Positions 44,717 to 52,676 of a DNA stretch of 64,000 bases are shown here, one piece after another (position 1 is the first letter of the stretch; each line of letters begins with the position of its first letter). Position numbers and translations under genes: made by a program. The notes below the pieces were generated by a model. It was not told the origin of the DNA and ran no database searches. It saw only the letters and a list, made by a program, of their open reading frames with translations. The stretch comes from CAYSCW01 sp964429795 (GTDB lineage: Bacteria; Acidobacteriota; Aminicenantia; Aminicenantales; Aminicenantaceae). The stretch lies in contig CAYSCW010000002.1 in assembly GCA_964429795.1 (NCBI GenBank), positions 62,001-126,000 of the forward strand. The letters run 5' to 3'.

Positions 44717-45643
44717 CTATTTTCCTACCAAGTAGTCAAAGACTGCCTGCAGATTATCATCAGGAGATGTGATCTCCTTGACTTCGATATCATTATCGAC
44801 GAAGAGGGCGGGAAGAAGGCTGAAGAATTTGTCTCTGTTGCTGGTTTCCACCAGAACGGAATCTGGATCGGATCCGAAATGGACCTTCAGGACATAGTCT
44901 TCATGGATAATTTCAGCAGCCAGCTGGCGGGGATCGCTACATTTGATAGACACAATGTGGGGATGGGTCTCGATCAGATCCCGGATATAATGAATATCTC
45001 CTTGGGCAAAAATCTTGCCTTGATGGATGAGGATAATGCGCTTGGTCATGGCTTCAATCTCAGGCAGGACATGGCTGGAGACGATGATAGTCCGCCCCTC
45101 TTTCCCGTAGGTCTTGATGAGTTTTATGATCTTTCTTCTTCCCAGTGGATCAAGACCGTTCAACGGCTCATCCAGGACGATGATCTCCGGGTAATGGGCG
45201 ATAGCTTGAGCAAATTTGAGCCTCTGCCTCATGCCTCGGCTGTAAGATTTTATAACCCTGTCTTTATCATCCACCAATTCGACAATCTCCAGGGCTTCCA
45301 GGGCTTTATCTTGTGCTTCAGCGGGAGAGAAGCGATTGAGTTGAAGAAGATGTATTAGGAATTCCCAGCCGCTCATCTCCTCATAAAAAGCATCCTGTTC
45401 CGGGCAGAATCCAATGATGGAGAAGAGAGTATAGTTGTTTCGGATTTTGTCACCTTTGATAGTCACATGCCCGATGTTTGGTCTGATTTGGCCGGTGATG
45501 AGCTTGAGAAAGGTGGATTTACCGGCTCCGTTGGGCCCCAGGATCCCTGTGACTCCGTGCTCGATCTTAAGGGTTACATCGCTTAAGCCCAGTATGTTTC
45601 CGTACCACTTGGAAAGATTCCGGGTTTCAATCACGGGTATCAT
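44717..45643 (-). CDS. ABC transporter ATP-binding protein, second of the operon
   Basis: 308 residues from ATG 45643, which overlaps the preceding permease stop as ATGA. An upstream open frame to 45733 would overlap that gene and is rejected. Walker A GILGPNGAGKST, signature SRGMRQRLKFAQ and Walker B IIVLDEPLNGLDP are intact. The signature begins SR rather than the usual SG. A C-terminal domain of about 90 residues follows the nucleotide-binding domain. It is a subunit of the exporter coded at 43909-47420. Confidence 0.9.
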   Translation of the reverse strand: MIPVIETRNLSKWYGNILGLSDVTLKIEHGVTGILGPNGAGKSTFLKLITGQIRPNIGHVTIKGDKIRNNYTLFSIIGFCPEQDAFYEEMSGWEFLIHLLQLNRFSPAEAQDKALEALEIVELVDDKDRVIKSYSRGMRQRLKFAQAIAHYPEIIVLDEPLNGLDPLGRRKIIKLIKTYGKEGRTIIVSSHVLPEIEAMTKRIILIHQGKIFAQGDIHYIRDLIETHPHIVSIKCSDPRQLAAEIIHEDYVLKVHFGSDPDSVLVETSNRDKFFSLLPALFVDNDIEVKEITSPDDNLQAVFDYLVGK

Positions 45644-46512
45644 TTGATGATCTCCACTCCCCTCACCCTTTTTTGTAACACAACACCAGACAAAATACAG
45701 AAAAGGAAAAGCACAAGAAAAGAATAGATCCAAGGAAAGTCATAGGGCATTTTCTGGTTGAATATGGTCGTTCCCACCTGTTGGAGATTCGATTTTATGG
45801 AGAGAAGGGCAAAATATTTGTTTCCGAATATTCCGTAGAAAATTCCGAAAAGGACATCAGAAAAGATGTAAAGACCAAAGATGAAAATGCTCACATACCT
45901 TCTGTTCTTACTCAAAGAAGAAAGTAAAAGGGTGTAAAAAGAGAAAAATCCGGTGACGAAGACGGAATAGACGATGATGGCCAGAGGCAGCAAGGGAAAA
46001 GTGAGGAAGAACCGGAAGCTTCCCGAGAAGATAAGTTTCATCAGAAAGAGTATCAATCCGGGAATAAGAGTGATGATAAACAGAAAGAAGATAATAACCG
46101 AAACTTTACCCAGAAAGTAGTCCTTTTTCTTGAGAGGTCGTGCAAAATAAAGCTGGAGGGAGTTGTATTTGAGATCATCAGAGATAAGCCCTGCCCCGCA
46201 GAAAACCAAAATGATTACTATGGTAAACAAAAGGAAGTCATTGGTAAAATAAGCCTTAAAATAATTGGGGTTAATATTTATAAACTGTGTGGATTCTTTA
46301 ATCATGAACTGGAAATCTTCAAGTCGCTCAGAGACGTATATCCCTACAAGGAAGACCAAAGCTGGTACAAGAGAAAGAAAAAAGAGGAGCTTGAAGAATT
46401 TTTTCCTGAAAGTCAATTTGATTCCCCACACGGTAATGGGCAGCCAGGGAAACTTACTTTCCTTTAATTCGCCTTCCCAGTGGGTGTAACCTTTTTCTTT
46501 GATGATCATCAA
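45640..46512 (-). CDS. ABC transporter permease (ABC-2 type), first of the operon
   Basis: 290 residues with about six membrane helices. Like the second permease it has the DDLKYNSLQLYFARPLKKKD cytoplasmic segment, the ABC-2 family hallmark of a charged turn before a helix. It overlaps both its neighbours by four bases, so it is translated as a coupled unit. Probably pairs with the 46509 ATPase, giving a heteromeric exporter or two related transporters. Confidence 0.85.
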   Translation of the reverse strand: MMIIKEKGYTHWEGELKESKFPWLPITVWGIKLTFRKKFFKLLFFLSLVPALVFLVGIYVSERLEDFQFMIKESTQFININPNYFKAYFTNDFLLFTIVIILVFCGAGLISDDLKYNSLQLYFARPLKKKDYFLGKVSVIIFFLFIITLIPGLILFLMKLIFSGSFRFFLTFPLLPLAIIVYSVFVTGFFSFYTLLLSSLSKNRRYVSIFIFGLYIFSDVLFGIFYGIFGNKYFALLSIKSNLQQVGTTIFNQKMPYDFPWIYSFLVLFLFCILSGVVLQKRVRGVEIIK

Positions 46513-47420
46513 TCTACCCCCACTACTTTAGCAAAAAGATCCTCCAGTGAGGTCTGGCTCTTGATAAAATGCCTGACTTGGGCGTCTTCTTCTGCTGCAA
46601 TCCTGAAGATTTGTTGAGGGCTCTGGCCGGGCGGCATATAGACCTTAAAAAGTCCCTCTTCTGTCTCCTCCACCTTGCATTTGATGCCTGTCAGCTTCTG
46701 GAGAAAGTTTTCTTTCTCTCCTTTGATCTTTACTTCATAGAGGCTGTATCTGATCTCTTTAAGCTCTTTCATGGTCCCTTGAGTCGCCACCTTCCCTTTA
46801 TTGAGGATGACTACATAAGAACAAATAGCCTCGATATCGGCCAAGATGTGAGAGGAGATCAAAACCTGAATGTTTTTTTTGGAAGAGATATCAATGATTA
46901 ACTCTAGAATTTCTTTTCGCCCCTGGGGATCTAAACTGCTCGTCGGTTCATCCAGAAAAATGAGCTTCGGGTCGTGAACAATGGCTTGGGCCAGTTTAAG
47001 GCGTTGCTTCATTCCTCCTGAATAGGTCTCTACTAATCTGTATCTGCTCTCTTCCAGACCGACAAAAAAGAGGACTTCATGGGCACGTTTCATGGCCTCC
47101 TGATGAGGCATTCCGGATAGCTCTCCCAGATAAGAAGTGAAGGAGACGCCATCCATTCCCGGGATGAAACAGTCGTCTTCTGGCATGTACCCCACATAAC
47201 GGCGGATGAGGGCTTGTTGATTTTTGATATCATATCCCAAGACGGTCCCCTCCCCTTTTGCTGGAGCGAGGAATCCGAGCAAAAGACGAAGAAGAGTGCT
47301 TTTGCCTGCTCCGTTAGGACCCAGAAGACCAATGGCTCCTTGAGGCAGGTCCATGGTCACTCCATCTAAAGCTCTAATTTTTCCGTAGCTGAAATGGATC
47401 TCTCTGATGACGATACTCAT
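46509..47420 (-). CDS. ABC transporter ATP-binding protein, first of the operon
   Basis: 303 residues. Walker A GLLGPNGAGKST, the signature YSGGMKQRLKLAQ and Walker B LIFLDEPTSSLDP are all intact, with the H-loop SSHIL following. A C-terminal regulatory segment of about 90 residues resembles that of the second ATPase. It heads the operon. Upstream, an A/T-rich -10-like sequence (TATTATATT) lies close, but no good -35 box was found. All four genes are separated by four-base overlaps or a single base. Confidence 0.9.
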   Translation of the reverse strand: MSIVIREIHFSYGKIRALDGVTMDLPQGAIGLLGPNGAGKSTLLRLLLGFLAPAKGEGTVLGYDIKNQQALIRRYVGYMPEDDCFIPGMDGVSFTSYLGELSGMPHQEAMKRAHEVLFFVGLEESRYRLVETYSGGMKQRLKLAQAIVHDPKLIFLDEPTSSLDPQGRKEILELIIDISSKKNIQVLISSHILADIEAICSYVVILNKGKVATQGTMKELKEIRYSLYEVKIKGEKENFLQKLTGIKCKVEETEEGLFKVYMPPGQSPQQIFRIAAEEDAQVRHFIKSQTSLEDLFAKVVGVD

Positions 47421-47491
47421 CTTTTCTTTTTCAATGACTTACTTAATATAATACGATAATCGATGTCAGAAGTTCCCTCAGTTCACCCTTC

Positions 47492-49102
47492 TTACCATAG
47501 AAGCACTTTTTTCCCCTCTCCGAAAACCAAAGCCCTGTATGCCTTCTCCACACGATCCCAATTCTCTTCTCTATCCAAGGCCCAAAATCTACCCATGACT
47601 GTAACCACTTCTCCTGTGGAGATCCTCTTGCACATCTGCTCCACTTTTTCCACATAGGCAGAACCACTTTCCGGCTTTTCCCCTCTTCGCCCGATTAAGG
47701 CGTGGACGAACACTCTTTTCAGCTTGAGAGAGCTGGCCAGCCGGAGCAATGCTTCAAGATGTCTGATGGTACCATGAGAACTATAATGGGAGACAATACC
47801 CAGAAGATGGAGAGAACGGCCGTGCTGCTGCGCTCCTTTCATGGCCCAAAGAAAAGTCTGATTCTGAAAAAAAATCCCCTCTTTAATTGCTTCATCGATG
47901 CGCACCCGATCAAGCGGAATCCTTCTTCCTGCTCCCAGATGAAGATGCCCAGCTTCTGAATTTCCCACCGCATGAGCAGGCATGCCCACAGCCTCTCCTG
48001 AGGCACGGAGGCGAGAATGGGGAAATTCAGACCAGAGCCGATCAAAGTTTCCTGTATTGGACTCAGCAATCAGATTCCCCTCCTTCTCTTCCCTCAAGCC
48101 CCATCCATCCAAGATGAGAAGGAGAATCTTTCTCTTCCCTGTCTGTTTAACTCCAGCATTGAGGAGCAGGCTTTTTCCGGTCATCTCCATTGGCTTTTCC
48201 AAACCGAGTAGTTGCAGTACTGTTGGAGCTACATCTTGGAGCTCTGCCTCCTTTTTTAGCCTCCATGCTTTCGGTTCCTGAAGGGAGAAGTCAGCAAGAA
48301 TAAAAGGCACAGGATTGCTTGTGTGTCCCGTGTTGATGGTTCCATTTTTATAATGCCATTCTTCCACTGTTCCATGATCTGAGGTCACCAGGAGAGTTAT
48401 TCTCTGCTGCTGACAGATCTCTATGATCTTTCCCAGCTCTTGATCCACCGTCTCCACAGCTTTGAGCACGGCTTTTCTGTCCTCGATGTGCCCGATCACA
48501 TCCACATTGGCTAAGTTGGCGATAATGACTTGATAGGATGGATCTTTGCTTTTTTTTACAATCATCTCTCCAACCTTACAGGCACTCAACTCTGGTACAG
48601 AGGCGTAGGAAGAGATGCCATGGGGAGAAGGGATGATGACTCTTTCCTCCCCAGGGAAAACACGATTGATTTTCCCGTTGAGAAAATATCCAACATGGGC
48701 GGCTTTTTCAGATTCTGTGATTTTGAGCACGCACATTCCCTTTTGAGAAAGGATCTCGCACAGCGTGTGCCTGAGCGGCCCTTCAGAAGGGAAGGCAACT
48801 TTCACATCCAGAGAAGGGTGATAGTCAATCATGGTGACAAAATTCAAATGAAGACTCTCTTTGACAGGAAAACGGGAAAAATCTTTTTGGGTGAGACTCT
48901 CTGTGAGTTCAATCTCTCTTTCCCCCCGAATATCATAGAAGATGACATAATCCCCATCTGTGAACCTTCCCCTTGGTTGACCTGAGGAATCGACGGCGAT
49001 GAGGGGCTGCAGAGCTTCATCTTCCTCACCAGAAAGATAGGCTTCTTTTATGGCCTTCACCAAAGGCGAAGGAGAAGCCAGATGTTCTTTTTTTTCACTC
49101 AT
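47492..49102 (-). CDS. Circularly permuted cofactor-independent phosphoglycerate mutase-like protein
   Basis: 536 residues, close to the roughly 510-550 of normal iPGM (GpmI), but the two halves are in swapped order. Residues 1-310 match the C-terminal part of iPGM: R59/R62 (IRGER), K133 (SEKAAH), D201 and H205 (NVDVIGH), D242-H243 (SDHG), H260 (GHTSNPVPF), ending EMTGKSL. After a short linker (about 312-325), residues 326-536 match the iPGM N-terminus: D332 (ILDGWG), S382 (GNSEAGH), H443, R505 and R511 (GRFWALDREENWDR). The natural ends of the phosphatase domain are thus joined, and the new ends lie in the transferase domain. All metal ligands are kept. The usual LDGRD segment reads LIGRR, and HSH is HGT, so substrate handling may differ. 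It has its own strong promoter. Confidence 0.9.
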   Translation of the reverse strand: MSEKKEHLASPSPLVKAIKEAYLSGEEDEALQPLIAVDSSGQPRGRFTDGDYVIFYDIRGEREIELTESLTQKDFSRFPVKESLHLNFVTMIDYHPSLDVKVAFPSEGPLRHTLCEILSQKGMCVLKITESEKAAHVGYFLNGKINRVFPGEERVIIPSPHGISSYASVPELSACKVGEMIVKKSKDPSYQVIIANLANVDVIGHIEDRKAVLKAVETVDQELGKIIEICQQQRITLLVTSDHGTVEEWHYKNGTINTGHTSNPVPFILADFSLQEPKAWRLKKEAELQDVAPTVLQLLGLEKPMEMTGKSLLLNAGVKQTGKRKILLLILDGWGLREEKEGNLIAESNTGNFDRLWSEFPHSRLRASGEAVGMPAHAVGNSEAGHLHLGAGRRIPLDRVRIDEAIKEGIFFQNQTFLWAMKGAQQHGRSLHLLGIVSHYSSHGTIRHLEALLRLASSLKLKRVFVHALIGRRGEKPESGSAYVEKVEQMCKRISTGEVVTVMGRFWALDREENWDRVEKAYRALVFGEGKKVLLW

Positions 49103-49123
49103 ATCCCGTAGTTTTAAGCCTAT

Positions 49124-49152
49124 ACTATAGGTAGGACAGGAAAGGATGTCAA
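49124..49152 (-). promoter_or_regulatory. Sigma70-like promoter of the permuted phosphoglycerate mutase gene
   Basis: On the minus strand TTGACA (49152-49147), 17-base spacer, TATAGT (49129-49124). Transcription would begin near 49117, leaving a leader of about 15 bases with only a weak ribosome site before the ATG at 49102. Confidence 0.72.
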
Positions 49153-49235
49153 CTCACTTCAGCTAAAGGTGATTATTAACTTCATCCTCTGATTTTGGGA
49201 TGAACTTAAAAATTGGCTTTGTCCCAAAAATGTCC

Positions 49236-49264
49236 TTGACGATTGTTTGAGCCATGATTAAATT
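49236..49264 (+). promoter_or_regulatory. Sigma70-like promoter of the S9 peptidase gene
   Basis: TTGACG (49236-49241), 17-base spacer, TAAATT (49259-49264). The short leader contains AAAGGAGG before the ATG at 49286. Confidence 0.55.
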
Positions 49265-49285
49265 ATAACTTTGAAAGGAGGAACC

Positions 49286-51322
49286 ATGAAAAAAAATGCC
49301 CTTTTTTTCTTGTTATTATTGCTGACTGTCGCACTGGTATGGGCTACCCTCGAAGTTCGACCTCTAAGCTTTGACGACTTTATCCAGATAAAGAGAGTAA
49401 GCGATCTCCAAATTTCTCCTGCCGGTGACCTTATCGCTTTTGTTGTAACCGAGATCAATAAGGAAAAAAACTCGTCCAACAGCGACATCTGGATCCTTTC
49501 CACAGATGGAGGAAAGCCTTGGAGGTTAACTTCCAGCCCCGGGTCTGACTTCAATCCTCGTTGGTCTCCTGATGGGAGAAGAATCGCCTTTATTTCCACC
49601 AGAGGCGATACTGCTCAAATTTGGGTTATCGATCCTCATGGTGGAGAGGCTGCACCGCTTTCTGATATATCCACAGGAGTCTCGGGCTTCATCTGGTCTC
49701 CAACAGGAACACGCTTAGCTTTTTCTTCCTCTGTCTTCCCGGATTGCACCGATGATGAATGCAACAAAAGAAGAGATGAAGAAAAAGAAAAGTCAAAGGT
49801 AAAAGCAAAAATCTTCGAGTATCTTCTTTACCGCCACTGGAATGCTTGGAGAAATGGAAAGAGAAGCCACCTTTTTATACTTTCTTCTGAAGGGGGGAAG
49901 GCCCATGATGTGACACCTGGAGATTATGATGCACCTCCCATCTCCCTCGGCAGTGACCATGATTATGCTATCTCTCCAGATGGAAAAGAAATGTGTTTTG
50001 TGCGAAACATAGATCCCGAGTTTAGAATATCGCTTGGAACAAACAATGATCTTTTCGTCACCTCTATCGATGGAGGGCAGACAGAAAAAATCACCACCAA
50101 CAAGGCCAATGACAATTCTCCTCAATATTCTCCTGATGGTCGCTTTATTGCCTACCGGGCGATGGCCAGGGTGGGCTTTGAAGCAGATAAATACAGCCTT
50201 ATGCTCTATGAAAAAAAGAATAAGAAGATCACCAATATGACTGAAGCTCTGGATAGATCGGTTGATGACATACTCTGGTCTGCTGACAGCTTCTCCATCT
50301 TTTTTACTTTTGAGGAAAAAGGAAGACGTGTTCTTGCTCGAATCTTCCTCAAGGACAGGAAGATAGAGAGGCTATTGGAGGGCCATTATGTCAGCAATCC
50401 TAACCTCTCTCCTGATGGAGAAACCATCTATCTCCTCAAACAAGCCATCCATTATCCATCTGAAATCTATTCCCTTGATATCCAATCAGAGACACTGAAA
50501 AAACTGACTGACATCAATGGTGCACTTCTCCAGAGGATCGAGATGAATCCAGTCGAAGAGTTCTGGTTTGAGGGTGCGGAAGGTGATAACATCCACGGCT
50601 TCCTGGTCAAGCCACCTTTTTTTGAAAAGACCAAGAAGTACCCAATGGTCATGCTTATTCACGGGGGTCCCCAAGGAGCATGGTCCGATAATTTTCACTA
50701 CCGATGGAATGCCCAGATGTTTGCCTCTGCTGGCTATGTGGTGGCTTTAATCAACTTCCATGGAAGCACAGGATATGGCCAGGAGTTTACTGATTCCATA
50801 AGCGGAGACTGGGGGGGGAAGCCTTTCCAGGATATCATGAAAGGCTGTGATTATCTTCTCTCCCAATATGTTTTTATCGATAAAGAGCGTCTGGCCGCGG
50901 CCGGAGCTTCATATGGCGGATATATGATCAATTGGCTTGAAGGACTTACTGATCGGTTCCGCTGTCTCATTTCTCATGCCGGTGTCTTTGACCTGCGCTC
51001 CATGTATGGTGCGACTGAGGAACTTTGGTTTCCTGAATGGGAATTCAGAGGAACTCCCTGGACAAACCCAGAGATGTATGAAAAATGGTCACCCAGTGCT
51101 TATGTGGAAAAGTTTCGCACACCCTGCCTGGTAACCCATTCCCAGAACGACTTTCGTGTCTCAGTGACTCAAGGATTTCAGCTCTTCACAGCTCTTCAGA
51201 GAATGAAAATCCCCTCCAAAATGCTTTATTTTCCTGACGAGGATCACTTTATCCGAAAACCTCAGAACGCTGAACTCTGGTGGAAAGCAGTTCATGAGTG
51301 GCTGGCTGAGTATCTGAAGTAG
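49286..51322 (+). CDS. Exported S9-family peptidase (acylaminoacyl/dipeptidyl peptidase type)
   Basis: 678 residues from ATG 49286, chosen for the AAAGGAGG just upstream and the signal peptide (hydrophobic 6-20, likely cleavage after VWA). Residues of about 35-400 form a beta-propeller with WSPDGRRIAF-type blades. The C-terminal alpha/beta hydrolase carries the catalytic triad S542 (GASYGGY), D622 (SQNDFRVS) and H654 (DEDHFI), with HGGPQGAW as the oxyanion strand. It would cleave small peptides from the N-terminus. It stands with the M23 and D-aminoacylase genes downstream, which run the other way. Confidence 0.93.
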   Translation: MKKNALFFLLLLLTVALVWATLEVRPLSFDDFIQIKRVSDLQISPAGDLIAFVVTEINKEKNSSNSDIWILSTDGGKPWRLTSSPGSDFNPRWSPDGRRIAFISTRGDTAQIWVIDPHGGEAAPLSDISTGVSGFIWSPTGTRLAFSSSVFPDCTDDECNKRRDEEKEKSKVKAKIFEYLLYRHWNAWRNGKRSHLFILSSEGGKAHDVTPGDYDAPPISLGSDHDYAISPDGKEMCFVRNIDPEFRISLGTNNDLFVTSIDGGQTEKITTNKANDNSPQYSPDGRFIAYRAMARVGFEADKYSLMLYEKKNKKITNMTEALDRSVDDILWSADSFSIFFTFEEKGRRVLARIFLKDRKIERLLEGHYVSNPNLSPDGETIYLLKQAIHYPSEIYSLDIQSETLKKLTDINGALLQRIEMNPVEEFWFEGAEGDNIHGFLVKPPFFEKTKKYPMVMLIHGGPQGAWSDNFHYRWNAQMFASAGYVVALINFHGSTGYGQEFTDSISGDWGGKPFQDIMKGCDYLLSQYVFIDKERLAAAGASYGGYMINWLEGLTDRFRCLISHAGVFDLRSMYGATEELWFPEWEFRGTPWTNPEMYEKWSPSAYVEKFRTPCLVTHSQNDFRVSVTQGFQLFTALQRMKIPSKMLYFPDEDHFIRKPQNAELWWKAVHEWLAEYLK

Positions 51323-51339
51323 CTGTGGGCAAAAATAAA

Positions 51340-52233
51340 TTAATCAAAGCTGAAGCTTAAGAGGGAATAGGGATCAACCCTGCTCCCAAGGATTTTTATT
51401 CCCCAATGGAGGTGGGCACCTGTAACTCTTCCCGTGGCTCCCACCTCTCCGATGACATCCCCTCTTCGTACATCCTGACCCCTCTTCACCTTGATCTTGG
51501 AGAAATGGCAATACAAACTGAAGAGACCGAGACCATGGTCAATGATGACGGTTTTTCCTGAAAAGTATAGATCGCTGGCAAGCACTACCTCTCCCGAATT
51601 GGATGCCAGGACAGGAGTGCCTGTGGGTGCTGATATATCCACCCCTCCATGAGAGGAGCGAGGCTTGTTGTTATAGATTCTTCTTTCACCGAAATTGTCA
51701 AAAACCTTACCGTAGGTGGGGACGATAAATGTTCCCTCTCCAAGCCACTCAGAAGTGAACCTTTGGTAGATGGACTTCAGAAGTTCTGATTCCCTTCTGA
51801 TTCTTTCCCTCACTTCGACCGGAGGTGTAACGTATTCCTCCTTGACCCGCAATCGTTTTACTGGAAATTCTCTTACTGAGATGGTGATCTGCTTTTCTAA
51901 AGTGCCCCACTCTCCAGCCGAATCCTGGGTGTAAATGGTCAATGGATATGTTCCAGGTTTCACGCCAAGGTCAATTCCGATGAGAGCGAGAAACTCGTCT
52001 CGTTCGAGATCCTTTACCAGTTGATACTTATTTCCTAAAAATCGGATCTGGGCGTTTTTGATTTCGGGGCCACCCTTGATGGAGAAAATCACAATTTCTC
52101 CCGGCTGAAAACTCCTGCAGCGGACTTCAACCAAAAATCCCGAGGGACCGAACCATTTTTCTTGGCTTGAGAATAGAGTCCGGATTGGAACACATAGCAG
52201 GAAAAGGACAGAGAAGACAACAACTCTTTTCAC
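51340..52233 (-). CDS. Exported M23 (LytM-type) metallopeptidase
   Basis: 297 residues, probably cell-wall-acting. A signal peptide (residues 4-22) leads to an N-terminal beta domain of about 100 residues and then the M23 domain. The zinc ligands are in SSHGGVDIS (H and D) and the active-site H-x-H in GAHLHWG. The start codon is GTG, overlapping the stop of the preceding hydrolase by four bases (GTGA). A coupled start without a ribosome site of its own suggests co-expression. Members of this family cleave peptidoglycan cross-links or are regulators of amidases; which applies here is open. Confidence 0.88.
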   Translation of the reverse strand: MKRVVVFSVLFLLCVPIRTLFSSQEKWFGPSGFLVEVRCRSFQPGEIVIFSIKGGPEIKNAQIRFLGNKYQLVKDLERDEFLALIGIDLGVKPGTYPLTIYTQDSAGEWGTLEKQITISVREFPVKRLRVKEEYVTPPVEVRERIRRESELLKSIYQRFTSEWLGEGTFIVPTYGKVFDNFGERRIYNNKPRSSHGGVDISAPTGTPVLASNSGEVVLASDLYFSGKTVIIDHGLGLFSLYCHFSKIKVKRGQDVRRGDVIGEVGATGRVTGAHLHWGIKILGSRVDPYSLLSFSFD

Positions 52234-52661
52234 TTTATAACTCTAAAAAATGGAGCACACTCCAGCCGCAATAACAGGGAAATTTCTGTTCCAAAGCCGA
52301 CATTGTCGACTAAAACAATCCTGTTGACTTTTTCCGGAAGGCAGAGGGCTGTGATCAACGCGATATAACCACCGAAAGAATTTCCCACCAGAGTAACCTT
52401 GTCGAGATTGAAAGCATTGAGTAAGGAGTGCATGAAACGAGTAGCTAAACTGGTGTTGAATTCCTCCTTTGGTTTAGAGGAGAATCCGAAACCAAGAAAG
52501 TCTATGGCAATAGCCCGATGATTTTGGGAGATGCTTTTTAGGTTCAGCTTCCACCATTCGAGGGAAGCTCCAAACCCATGGAGAAGCAATACTGGAGGAC
52601 CCTTGCCTTCTTCAGCGTATCTGATTCTGTTTCCATTGACACGAATAAACTTTACTTCCAC
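52230..52661 (-). pseudogene. C-terminally truncated alpha/beta hydrolase
   Basis: 143 residues where intact family members usually have about 260-300. The N-terminal half is well preserved: LLLHGFGASLEWW (oxyanion strand), GFGFSSKP and the nucleophile elbow VGNSFGGYIAL. The protein stops soon after VDNVGFG. The lid and the catalytic aspartate and histidine are missing. Its stop codon overlaps the GTG of the M23 gene, so a deletion seems to have fused the remnant to that gene. It may still be translated and serve to couple the M23 gene. Confidence 0.72.
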
Positions 52662-52676
52662 AATCCCAGCAATTCT

